Shown here one piece after another: positions 1-6,385 of a DNA stretch of 7,342 nt. The notes below the pieces were generated by a model. That model was given only the letters and a program-made list of their open reading frames with translations, was not told the origin of the DNA and ran no database searches. The stretch is from Hydrogenophaga sp. (GTDB lineage: Bacteria > Pseudomonadota > Gammaproteobacteria > Burkholderiales > Burkholderiaceae_C): contig JAIFNE010000156.1 in the NCBI GenBank assembly GCA_020047875.1, positions 1-7,342 on the forward strand, read 5' to 3'. Every line of letters starts with the position of its first letter. Position 1 is the first letter of the stretch. The translations under genes and the position numbers were made by a program.

Positions 1-113
1 CCGTCTGCCGGGTGCGCGCCCAGAACGACAGCGCCCGCCATGTGGACTGGCAGCGCGGTGACACGGTGTGTGTGCAGGCAGCGCCCGGCTCCCTGCACCT
101 GCTGAACGACTGA
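1..113 (+). CDS. potA: PotA, polyamine ABC transporter ATPase, C-terminal fragment
   Basis: Only the last 36 codons are present, read from position 3 to the TGA at 111-113; the gene begins outside the window. The fragment has the pattern of the C-terminal TOBE domain of PotA-type ATPases: a W-x-x-G-D-x-V-x-V strand (Trp at 48-50), then a Pro-Gly turn and a short Leu-rich strand ending LLND. PotA hydrolyses ATP on the cytoplasmic face to power polyamine import. The Walker and signature motifs lie upstream and cannot be checked. The assignment rests mainly on context, since potB starts 12 bases after the stop and potC and potD follow on the same strand. It could instead belong to a closely related ABC ATPase, such as a putrescine PotG type. 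Confidence 0.8.
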   Translation, partial: VCRVRAQNDSARHVDWQRGDTVCVQAAPGSLHLLND

Positions 114-125
114 TCCGCTTCGATC

Positions 126-1004
126 ATGCGAATCAACAGTCTTTGGACACCCAACCGCCGCCGGGTGGCACTGCTGGCACCTGCGGTGCTCATGCTGGTG
201 GCGTTCATGGTGCTGCCCATGGGCCTGGTGGCGCTGATGTCGTGGCTGGAGCCGGACCCGTTTGGCGGGGTGCAGTGGGGACAGTGGACCACCGACAGCT
301 ACGTGAGGTTTCTGTTTGATCGCGATCTGGACGACCAGTGGGTGCTCAACACCGATTACCTGCAGATTTTTGCCCGCTCTTTCGGGCTGGCCCTGATCGC
401 TGTGGTCATCACCCTGCTGGTGGGTCTGCCCGTGGCCTTTTACATCGCCTTGCAAGATGAAAAGCGGCGCAACCTGCTGCTGTTGCTCATCACCATTCCG
501 TTCTGGGTCAACCTGCTGGTTCGCACCTACGGCAACGGCGGGCTGGTGGAGCAGGGGCTGAACCAGCTGGGCGCGGGTCTGGAAGGCCTCAACATCCTCT
601 ACACCCCATGGGCGGTGGCAATCGGCCTGGTCTATGCCTACCTGCCCTTCATGGTTCTGCCGATCTACAGCAGCCTGGAAAAAATGGACTGGCGCCTGGT
701 GGAAGCCGCCTTTGATCTGGGCGCCAACCGCTGGCAGGCATTTCGCCGCGTGGTGCTGCCGCTGGCGATGCCGGGCGTGGTGGCGGGCTGTTTGCTGGTG
801 TTCATTCCTGCACTGGGCACCTACTACATTCCGGAACTGCTGGGCGGGGGCAAGCAGATGATGATTGGCAGCCTGATCCAGAGCCAGTTTGGCTCGGCGC
901 GCAACTGGCCATTTGGTGCGGCGCTGGCCTTTGCCCTGCTGGGCATGGTGCTCCTGGGCATGTGGCTCTACGCCAGGCGCTACCAGCGCAGTACGGTCGC
1001 ATGA
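126..1004 (+). CDS. potB: PotB-type polyamine ABC transporter permease, with a probable short internal gap
   Basis: This 292-residue inner-membrane permease is one half of the channel that moves polyamines from PotD into the cytoplasm. A short basic N-terminus precedes a first membrane helix at about residues 14-38, followed by a periplasmic segment (about 40-80) and several more helices. The EAA loop that docks on the ATPase is clear at residues 191-217 (LVEAAFDLGANRWQAFRRV, then LPLAMPG). The family blocks FIPALG and LLGGGKQMMIG follow. The start at 126 is 12 bases after the potA stop and has no strong Shine-Dalgarno; translational coupling is likely. The stop overlaps the potC start as ATGA (1001-1004). 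One oddity: homologues usually read RTYAW plus a few hydrophobic residues before GNGGL, but here R133-T-Y135 runs directly into GNGGLVEQ. About 6-8 codons seem to be missing in frame at 530/531. Confidence 0.88.
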   Translation: MRINSLWTPNRRRVALLAPAVLMLVAFMVLPMGLVALMSWLEPDPFGGVQWGQWTTDSYVRFLFDRDLDDQWVLNTDYLQIFARSFGLALIAVVITLLVGLPVAFYIALQDEKRRNLLLLLITIPFWVNLLVRTYGNGGLVEQGLNQLGAGLEGLNILYTPWAVAIGLVYAYLPFMVLPIYSSLEKMDWRLVEAAFDLGANRWQAFRRVVLPLAMPGVVAGCLLVFIPALGTYYIPELLGGGKQMMIGSLIQSQFGSARNWPFGAALAFALLGMVLLGMWLYARRYQRSTVA

Positions 1005-1696
1005 GCCGCGCCAACAACCCCTTGTGGCGTTTTCGCGGCCTGGCCGGCGGCACCGCGCTGGCGGTGGTGTTTCTGTACCTGCCCATCGTGCTGCTGGTGT
1101 GGCTGTCGTTCAACGAAAACAAGATCGCCACGCTGTGGACCGGCTTCTCCGAACATCTTGCGAGCGACGCAAAACTCGTTGCTGGTGGCTCTGGTGGCCA
1201 CCACCGTTTCCACCACACTGGCCACCCTGGCGGCGCTGGCCATGAACGGGCCACGTGTGCGCGGCCATGGGCTCATCAACGCGCTGTTTGGTCTGCCCCT
1301 GCTGGTGCCCGAGATCGTCACCGCGGTCGCCTCGCTGCTGTTCTTCCTGGCCATCGGCATCGAACTGGGCTTGCTGACCGTGATGATCGCGCACGTGGTG
1401 TCCGCGCCCGGTTGTCCGACCTCGACCCGCGCCTGCTGGAGGCCGCAGCCGACCTGTACGCCAGCCCGGTCAGGGCATTCTGGCGGGTGACTTTCCCGCT
1501 GATCCTGCCGGGCATTTTGTCGGGCGCGATGCTGGCCTTCATCGTCTCGCTGGACGACTTCGTCATCACCTTCTTCGTCGCCGGACCCGGCGCGACCACG
1601 CTGCCGGTCTACATCTTCGGCATGGTGCGCATGGGCATCACGCCCTGCGTGGCGCTGTCCTGGTGGATCGGGCGCATCGGGCGCGCCAAGTCCTGA
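1001..1696 (+). pseudogene. potC: PotC-type polyamine ABC transporter permease, frameshifted and internally deleted
   Basis: This should be the second permease subunit. Residues 1-52 (ATG at 1001, overlapping the potB stop) have a normal PotC N-terminus with membrane helix 1 and a LSFNENK block. From about 1158 to 1397 the PotC sequence continues only in the third forward frame (ATQNSLLVALVATT, later LPLLVPEIVTAVASLLFF). From about 1400 it returns to the starting frame with VRARLSDLDPRLLEAAADL, the EAA loop, then SLDDFVITFF and YIFGMVRMGITP. The starting frame has no stop between 1001 and 1696, so an ordinary gene caller would report a 231-residue protein in which residues about 53-133 are a His/Arg/Gly-rich out-of-frame stretch. 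Family sequence is also missing at each frame change and after MGITP, where EVNA plus a helix is expected. Intact PotC has roughly 260-280 residues. In the EAA loop the usual DLG is DLY. Either a true pseudogene or an assembly fault. Confidence 0.85.
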
Positions 1697-1787
1697 TGGG
1701 CCACACCGCTCTGTTCTGCGCTGCTCCAGTTTCTTCGCTCGGTTTCTTCGTCCGCTGTCTCCGTTCCACCACCACCAGGAGTTTTCC

Positions 1788-2831
1788 ATGATCCGCAACA
1801 CCCTCAAGCATCTGGCCGCTGCGGCCAGCCTGGCCTGCGCCTTCAGCGCGCAAGCCGCCGGCAGCATCAACCTGTACAACTGGTCGGACTACATTCCGCC
1901 GGATCTCCTGAAGAAGTTTGAGAAAGACACCGGCATCAAGGTCAACCTGGACGTGTACGACTCCAACGAATCGCTGCTGGCCAAGCTCAAGGCCGGCGCC
2001 ACGGGTTACGACGTGGTGGTGCCCTCGGATTACATGGTCAAGATCATGATCGACGAGAAGCTGCTGATGAAGTTTGACGCGACCAAACTGTCCAACTTCA
2101 AGAACGTGCTGGCGCCCATGGACAAGCCGCCATTCGATCCGCAGCGCGGCTACTCGGCACCCTACATGTGGGGCGTGACCGGCTTCACCTACGACAGCGC
2201 ACGCGTGCCCGGCGGCAAGCTCGACGACAGCTGGAAGAGCTTCTTTCAACCGCCAGCCGCCCTCAAAGGCCAGGTGGTGGCGCTCAACGACCCGAACGAC
2301 ATGTTTGTGGCGGCTGCGCTGTACCTGGGCGTCAACCAATGCACCGAAGATGCCAAGGAAGGCCAGAAAGTGCTGGACCTGCTGACCAAGCAAAAACCCA
2401 TGCTGGCCATGTACAACTCCGACGGCACCATTGAGCGCATGCAGGCCAAAGAAGTGATGGTGCATCACCAGTGGAACGGTGCGGCCTATCGCACCAAGGA
2501 GAAGCTCAAGACCGCGGTGTTCGTCATTCCGAAAGAAGGCGTGCCGTTCTGGACCGATAACTTCGCCATTCCCGTCGGCGCCAAAAACCCCGAAGGCGCC
2601 AAGACCTTCATCAACTGGATGATGCAGCCCGAAAACATTGCGATCGCTTCCAACTTCACCGGCTACAACAACGGCATCAAGGGTGCGGATCAGCTCATGG
2701 ACGCTGCCCTGCGCGCCGACGCCGGCGTGAACCCCAGCGACGAGATGCGCAAGCGCTTCCGCCCCAACCAGATCTGCAGCCCCAAAGCGATGGAGCTGCG
2801 CAACCGCATCTGGACCCGCCTGAAGCGCTGA
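1788..2831 (+). CDS. potD: PotD-type periplasmic polyamine-binding protein
   Basis: This 347-residue solute-binding protein captures polyamine in the periplasm and delivers it to PotBC. A Sec signal peptide (basic MIRNTLKH, Ala/Leu core) ends at AQA, residues 21-23. The mature protein opens with the family block INLYNWSDYIPPDLL. Residues corresponding to the E. coli PotD pocket are visible: W32, Y35, S80, Y82, D168, D171, W229, W255, D257 and Y293. E. coli PotD has Glu where this protein has D34 and D171, and the WSDY box is also the form found in putrescine-binding PotF, so ligand preference is open. The length is normal and I see no internal gap, unlike the permeases before it. The start is fixed by AGGAG at 1777-1781, seven bases before the ATG. 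The 91-base gap after potC is pyrimidine-rich and repeats GTTTCTTCG at 1729 and 1742. The deacetylase gene follows after 13 bases. Confidence 0.93.
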   Translation: MIRNTLKHLAAAASLACAFSAQAAGSINLYNWSDYIPPDLLKKFEKDTGIKVNLDVYDSNESLLAKLKAGATGYDVVVPSDYMVKIMIDEKLLMKFDATKLSNFKNVLAPMDKPPFDPQRGYSAPYMWGVTGFTYDSARVPGGKLDDSWKSFFQPPAALKGQVVALNDPNDMFVAAALYLGVNQCTEDAKEGQKVLDLLTKQKPMLAMYNSDGTIERMQAKEVMVHHQWNGAAYRTKEKLKTAVFVIPKEGVPFWTDNFAIPVGAKNPEGAKTFINWMMQPENIAIASNFTGYNNGIKGADQLMDAALRADAGVNPSDEMRKRFRPNQICSPKAMELRNRIWTRLKR

Positions 2832-2844
2832 AAGCCGCACCACC

Positions 2845-3876
2845 ATGCTCACCATTTACTCTGACCGCCACCACCGTCACCACGGCAACACCGAGCTGAT
2901 CGACGGGCAGTTGCTGCCCTGCTTTGAGATGCCCTCGCGCGCCGACCACGTGTTGGCCCGCGTGCGCCACGTGAACCTGGGCGAGGTGCGCGAGCCCGAT
3001 GCGTTCGGGCTGGCGCCGGTACGCCGGGTACACAGTCCGGCCTATGTGGACTTTCTGGCCAGCGCCTGGAGCGAGTGGGCCGCCGCTGGCCGTACCCACG
3101 ATGCGCTGCCGCTGGTGTGGCCAGTGCGCGGCATGCGCACCGACCGGGTGCCGCACGACATCGATGGCAAGCTGGGCTATTACTCCATGGATGCGGGTGT
3201 GCCCATTACTGCAGGTACGTGGGATGCGGTGCAGGCCTCGGCCGATGTGGCGCTCACCGGTGCGCGGCTGGTTGCCGACGGCGCCAAGGGCGTGTTTTCG
3301 CTCTGCCGCCCGCCCGGCCACCACGCCGCGGCGGACTACATGGGCGGCTATTGCTACCTGAACAACGCCGCCATCGCCGCGCAGTACCTGCGCGACCAGG
3401 GGGCGGCCAAGGTGGCGATCCTGGACGTGGACTACCACCACGGCAACGGCACCCAGAGCATCTTCTACGACCGCGCCGACGTGTGCTTTGCATCCCTGCA
3501 CGGCGACCCCATGGTGGAGTATCCCTACTTCCTCGGCCATGCCGACGAGCCCGGTGTCGGCGCCGGACTGGGGTTCAACCACAACTACCCGCTGCCTCAC
3601 GGCACGGCCTGGGACACCTACGGGCCAGCACTGGAACACGCCTGCGCCAGACTGCGCGCCTACGGCGCCGATGCGCTGGTGGTGTCGCTGGGTGTGGACA
3701 CGTTCGAGCACGATCCGATTTCGCGGTTCAAGCTGGTCAACGCCGACTACCTGCGCATGGGCGAAGCCATTGGCCGACTGGGCCTGCGCACCCTGTTCGT
3801 CATGGAAGGCGGCTACGCGGTGGATGACATCGGCGTGAACGCGGTGAACGTGTTGCAGGGTTTTGAGGCGGTCTGA
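2845..3876 (+). CDS. Acetylpolyamine aminohydrolase (histone deacetylase superfamily)
   Basis: This 343-residue cytoplasmic zinc amidohydrolase is predicted to remove acetyl groups from acetylated polyamines such as N-acetylputrescine or acetylspermidine. It matches the Mycoplana ramosa enzyme (341 residues, called AphA or APAH) from end to end, as I recall that sequence. The catalytic His pair is H159-H160 in RPPGHH. Zinc ligands are D196 and H198 in LDVDYHHGNGTQ and D285 in SLGVDTFEHDP. The transition-state Tyr is Y324 in MEGGY. E17, in NTE, aligns with a glutamate of the Mycoplana enzyme implicated in binding the polyamine amine, and Y169 and Y226 lie at aromatic lining positions. The insertion at about 82-110 (VWPVRGMRTDRVP and following) matches the loop that makes APAHs dimeric and narrows the active site, which favours small polyamines over protein substrates. 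It is probably the last gene of the pot transcript. Automated annotation may call it a generic histone deacetylase family protein. Confidence 0.92.
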   Translation: MLTIYSDRHHRHHGNTELIDGQLLPCFEMPSRADHVLARVRHVNLGEVREPDAFGLAPVRRVHSPAYVDFLASAWSEWAAAGRTHDALPLVWPVRGMRTDRVPHDIDGKLGYYSMDAGVPITAGTWDAVQASADVALTGARLVADGAKGVFSLCRPPGHHAAADYMGGYCYLNNAAIAAQYLRDQGAAKVAILDVDYHHGNGTQSIFYDRADVCFASLHGDPMVEYPYFLGHADEPGVGAGLGFNHNYPLPHGTAWDTYGPALEHACARLRAYGADALVVSLGVDTFEHDPISRFKLVNADYLRMGEAIGRLGLRTLFVMEGGYAVDDIGVNAVNVLQGFEAV

Positions 3877-3897
3877 AAAGACCGATAAGAAACCCGC

Positions 3898-3957
3898 GGT
3901 TTGAGCCCTTCAAACCGACAAAGCCCGATCCTCTGACCTGCGGTCATGGGATCGGGC
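3898..3957. terminator. Two hairpins between convergent genes, probable terminator region
   Basis: Two inverted repeats follow the deacetylase stop. The first is GGTTTGA (3898-3904) with TCAAACC (3910-3916), a 7-bp stem with a 5-base loop. The second is GCCCGATCC (3923-3931) with GGATCGGGC (3949-3957). It is a 9-bp outer stem enclosing an inner TGACC/GGTCA stem with a 3-base loop, across a 2x2 internal loop. Neither has a clear U-tract on either strand, so classic intrinsic termination is uncertain; the hairpins could instead protect 3' ends from both directions. A third pairing (AAACC 3890-3894 with GGTTT 3898-3902) would exclude the first stem. The rest of the gap, 3958-4117, contains no gene I can support. 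Confidence 0.55.
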
Positions 3958-4117
3958 AACGCCTCCATCCAACTGGCGCCGCCCGCTGCCTTCGGCGGAT
4001 CGGCCTCCGGGGGGAAGTACACAGGCTGTTGCTGGTCACCGGATCCTCCCGCAGCCTTCCAGGTCAGTCCGGTGCGCGGCAGGTTGCCCGCCGCCACTGT
4101 GGCGTGGGCCGTCAGGC

Positions 4118-5665
4118 TCAGGGCAACCGGAACGCGCCGACCGACTGAACCAGCCGATCGGCCTGGTCGTGCAGGCTGGTGGCGGCCTCTGCACTGCGTT
4201 GCACCAGCGTGGCGTTTTGCTGGGTCTCGCCGTCGAGGTGGATCACCGCACGGGTGACCTGACCGATGCCTGCACTTTGCTCCACGGTCGCGGAGCTGAT
4301 CTCAGCGATCAGCTCGGACACGCGTCGAACCTGCACGACGATCTCGTTCATCGTCGTACCAGCATCCCCCACCAGTTGAGTGCCCGCCTCGACGCTCTCC
4401 ACACTGCTCCCGATCAGGAGCTTGATCTCGCGGGCCGCCTGTGCACTGCGCGAGGCCAGGGAGCGTACCTCACCAGCAACGACAGCGAAGCCACGACCTT
4501 GCTCGCCGGCACGGGCCGCTTCGACGGCGGCGTTGAGCGCGAGGATGTTGGTCTGGAAGGCAATGCCATCGATGACAGAGATGATGTCGGCAATCTTGCG
4601 CGAGCTGCCGGCGATTTTGTCCATGGTGGAAACCACCCTCGATACGGCTTCGCCACCTTTGGCAGCAACCTGGGTCGCTGCGCCGGCCAGCTGTGTGGCC
4701 TGGCGTGCCGTGTCAGCGTTTTTCATGACTGTGGAGCTCAGGTCGTCCATCGCCGCGGCGGTCTTCTGCAGGCTGCTGGCCTGACGCTCGGTACGGGAAC
4801 TCAGATCGGTGTTGCCGCTGGTGATCTGGGCGCTGGCGCTGGCCACCTGCTGCGCGCCGGCCTGCACCGAGCCCACAACCGTGACCAGGCGCTCCTGCAT
4901 ACCCCGCAAGGCCTTGAACAGCGGAGCAAACTCGTCTCGACCATCAGTGACCACCGGCGCCGTGAGATCGCCTTGGGCGATACGGTCGGCCACCGTCACC
5001 GCTGCGCCGGCACGACGGCGGATGGACCGTCCGCCCAGCCAGGAGCCACCGGCTGCGCCCAAAGCCAGCAGCGCCAGCAAGGCATAGAGGGTCAGCTCGG
5101 TAGATGCAATTCGCTCGTGAACCGAGTTCACCCGACCCAACAGCAGCTCGCGTTGGTATTCGCGTTGCGCAGTCATCGCAGCCAGCCAGGCGTCGCGTGC
5201 CGGCACCACCTGGTCCACCAATTGGGCAAACGCCTCGTCGCGGCGCCCAGCGTTGACCTGCTCGACCACTTTGCCGGCCTGCTCCCAGAACGCGTCCTTC
5301 TTGCTGTTGACCTCGGCAAATTGCGCGCGGCCGCGGTCGGTGGAGATGGCTGCTTCAAATTCCTTCGTCAGCTCGTCCAATCTCTTGGCGTGTTTGCCGA
5401 TCTCGCCCATGGTGGCCTGCAGCTCGGCCGGATTGCGCGACAGGATGGCGTGTCGGGCTTGCAACGAAATTCGCGTCAGCGTCAACTCCATCTCGCTCAT
5501 GCGCAGCAGCTGCGGCGTCAGGACGTCGGCCACACGGCGCGAATCCTGCCGTATCTGGCTGATCTCGGTCAGCGCCAGGGCCACGAACAAGGCGCCAACC
5601 AGCGCAAAGCCAGCGAGCAGCGCCCCCAGCCGAGCGGCGATCGTCATTTGATTGGGTCTGATCAT
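4118..5665 (-). CDS. Methyl-accepting chemotaxis protein (four-helix-bundle sensor type)
   Basis: This 515-residue inner-membrane chemoreceptor senses a ligand in the periplasm and controls CheA through CheW. A short N-terminus precedes TM1 at about residues 11-33. A helical periplasmic domain of the 4HB_MCP type spans about 34-188, followed by TM2 at about 191-211 and a HAMP domain at about 212-265 with the RIAQGDL and DEF blocks. The signalling coiled coil then runs to the end. Its hairpin tip, residues about 365-414, is highly conserved (IDGIAFQTNILALNAAVEAARAGEQGRG, split around residue 375, then FAVVAGEVRSLASRSAQAAREI). A typical EQSAGI methylation-helix block is at 462-467. It ends GAFRLP without a CheR/CheB tether pentapeptide. 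The ATG at 5665 is chosen over an in-frame upstream start at 5833 because a sigma-28 promoter at 5718-5744 lies between them; an ATG at 5647 is also possible. No che genes are adjacent and the ligand is unknown. Confidence 0.93.
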   Translation of the reverse strand: MIRPNQMTIAARLGALLAGFALVGALFVALALTEISQIRQDSRRVADVLTPQLLRMSEMELTLTRISLQARHAILSRNPAELQATMGEIGKHAKRLDELTKEFEAAISTDRGRAQFAEVNSKKDAFWEQAGKVVEQVNAGRRDEAFAQLVDQVVPARDAWLAAMTAQREYQRELLLGRVNSVHERIASTELTLYALLALLALGAAGGSWLGGRSIRRRAGAAVTVADRIAQGDLTAPVVTDGRDEFAPLFKALRGMQERLVTVVGSVQAGAQQVASASAQITSGNTDLSSRTERQASSLQKTAAAMDDLSSTVMKNADTARQATQLAGAATQVAAKGGEAVSRVVSTMDKIAGSSRKIADIISVIDGIAFQTNILALNAAVEAARAGEQGRGFAVVAGEVRSLASRSAQAAREIKLLIGSSVESVEAGTQLVGDAGTTMNEIVVQVRRVSELIAEISSATVEQSAGIGQVTRAVIHLDGETQQNATLVQRSAEAATSLHDQADRLVQSVGAFRLP

Positions 5666-5717
5666 GTGCGTCACTTGATGGTCAACAGGCGGTCCCGGAA
5701 CATGCGGATTTGCCGTC

Positions 5718-5744
5718 GTATCGGCGACCTGGTGGCGTTCTTTA
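5718..5744 (-). promoter_or_regulatory. Sigma-28 (FliA) promoter for the chemoreceptor gene
   Basis: Read on the minus strand, the sequence is TAAAGAAC (5744-5737), 11 bases, then GCCGATAC (5725-5718). The enterobacterial FliA consensus is TAAAGTTT-N11-GCCGATAA. The match is 5 of 8 at -35, including all of TAAAG, and 7 of 8 at -10, with exact spacing. Transcription would start near 5710, giving a leader of about 45 bases before the ATG at 5665. This places the receptor in the flagellar late-gene regulon. Confidence 0.8.
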
Positions 5745-6205
5745 CCGGGCGGACGCGTTCGGGTGGCGCTGCTGCAGCCGCTGGACTGACCATGTGCAAA
5801 AAGTCCAAGAAAGCCGCCAGCCGAGGCGAGCACCTGGGTCTGACCGAAGACGAGGTGCTTTCCTGCGACGCGCTGGCCAGCAACGAATCAGGGGTGCGCG
5901 AACTGACGCTTGCCTGGCCGATGGCAGCTCTGGCTGGATTCAATCTGACGCTGTGCGCCCCTTGCCCGACTGCTGGACTTATGAAGCGCGTCTGTCTTGT
6001 TGACCACGCACAACCACAATGGGCTGAGCACGAGGCCCATGGTCAAAAGACGGGGTGGCGGCGTGTGGCCGCAATCGCACCAAGCACGAGCGTCGCACGC
6101 GCAAGGCATGTGTACAGCACAACCTGCCATCGAACCAATGACACGAACATTGGCCGGACCACAGGTTGCGCCATGACACCAAAAAGGAAATTTCGCTGAG
6201 GTGAA
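5745..6205. other. Intergenic stretch without an intact gene
   Basis: Between the chemoreceptor promoter and the hairpins downstream of tRNA-Arg I find no open frame that looks like a complete protein. Several frames are open, as expected at this GC content, but their products are Arg/Cys/Trp-rich and lack domain patterns or ribosome binding sites. The one recognisable piece is the HsdR-like remnant at 5792-5905. A small minus-strand frame (about 6174 to 6043) would encode a 43-residue hydrophobic peptide beginning MAQPVVRPMF, but it has no Shine-Dalgarno and I do not call it. Confidence 0.6.
5792..5905 (+). pseudogene. Possible remnant of type I restriction HsdR C-terminus
   Basis: In the second forward frame this stretch reads KKAASRGEHLGLTEDEV, then LSCDALASNESGVREL. 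Type I restriction R subunits (HsdR, C-terminal helical domain, DUF3387-like) typically carry a block like RGEELGLTEDELAFYDAL-x-NESAVxxLGD near the end. The match covers about 30 residues, with AFYDAL changed to LSCDAL. After VREL the expected GDExLxxIA continuation is absent and the similarity stops on both sides. There is no start signal and no hsdM or hsdS nearby. I read it as a decayed fragment of a former restriction locus close to a tRNA gene. The similarity is recalled from memory, so chance or another family remains possible. Confidence 0.5.
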
Positions 6206-6248
6206 GACTGCTCTTGGCTTGTGAGCAGTCGCTTGCGTGCGACGCAAG
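6206..6248 (-). terminator. Tandem hairpins just downstream of tRNA-Arg
   Basis: Going downstream on the minus strand, the first hairpin pairs 6248-6242 with 6238-6232 (CTTGCGT/ACGCAAG, 3-base loop), starting three bases after the tRNA CCA. The second pairs 6230-6223 with 6213-6206 (GACTGCTC/GAGCAGTC, 9-base loop). A T-rich run (TTTCCTTTTT) follows about 14 bases later rather than directly after a stem. They probably mark the 3' processing and termination region of the tRNA transcript. Confidence 0.5.
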
Positions 6249-6251
6249 AAT

Positions 6252-6327
6252 TGGTGCGGCTGGCGGGGATCGAACCCACGACCCTTGGCTTCGGAGGCCA
6301 ATACTCTATCCACTGAGCTACAGCCGC
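6252..6327 (-). tRNA. tRNA-Arg (anticodon CCG)
   Basis: On the minus strand a complete 76-base cloverleaf runs from GCGGCTG at 6327 to an encoded CCA at 6254-6252. The acceptor stem is GCGGCTG/CAGCCGC. The D arm is GCTC-AGTGGATA-GAGT with one G-U pair. The anticodon stem is TTGGC/GCCAA around loop CTCCGAA, giving anticodon CCG, which reads the arginine codon CGG. The variable loop is GGGTC. The T arm is GTGGG-TTCGATC-CCCGC. All the usual invariant positions are present, so it should be functional. It lies alone, between the decayed intergenic stretch and the divergent cytochrome gene. Confidence 0.97.
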
Positions 6328-6337
6328 TAATCATTGG

Positions 6338-6343
6338 ATTCTA
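6338..6343 (-). promoter_or_regulatory. Putative -10 element of tRNA-Arg
   Basis: On the minus strand TAGAAT (6343-6338) matches TATAAT at 5 of 6 positions and lies 10 bases before the mature tRNA 5' end, implying a very short leader. No convincing -35 is visible at 17 bases (CCGATT). Confidence 0.4.
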
Positions 6344-6385
6344 TCAGCCATGGGTAAAAAATCGGACCCAAAAGGCCCCGCTGGC

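Noticed and set aside
962..1000. Upstream start for potC at 962
   Set aside because: It would overlap the potB end by 43 bases. The ATG at 1001, in an ATGA overlap, gives the usual PotC N-terminus and is typical of coupled permease genes.
1638..2855. 405-codon minus-strand frame across potD
   Set aside because: It is antisense to a clear PotD with a signal peptide and pocket residues, and the His/Val-rich product is typical of a shadow frame.
2695..3711. 338-codon minus-strand frame across the deacetylase
   Set aside because: It is antisense to an enzyme with all catalytic residues in place and has no recognisable domain.
5666..5833. N-terminal extension of the chemoreceptor to a start at 5833
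   Set aside because: The extension lies upstream of and across the sigma-28 promoter, is low-complexity, and precedes a normal receptor N-terminus with TM1.
6043..6174. 43-residue hydrophobic peptide on the minus strand beginning MAQPVVRPMF
   Set aside because: It has no ribosome binding site, no recognised family and no conserved context; an open frame of this length is expected by chance.
4169..6199. 676-codon open frame on the plus strand, antisense to the chemoreceptor
   Set aside because: It is the complement of a well-supported receptor gene at high GC. Its product has no domain pattern through most of its length; only the short HsdR-like part beyond the receptor is of interest.
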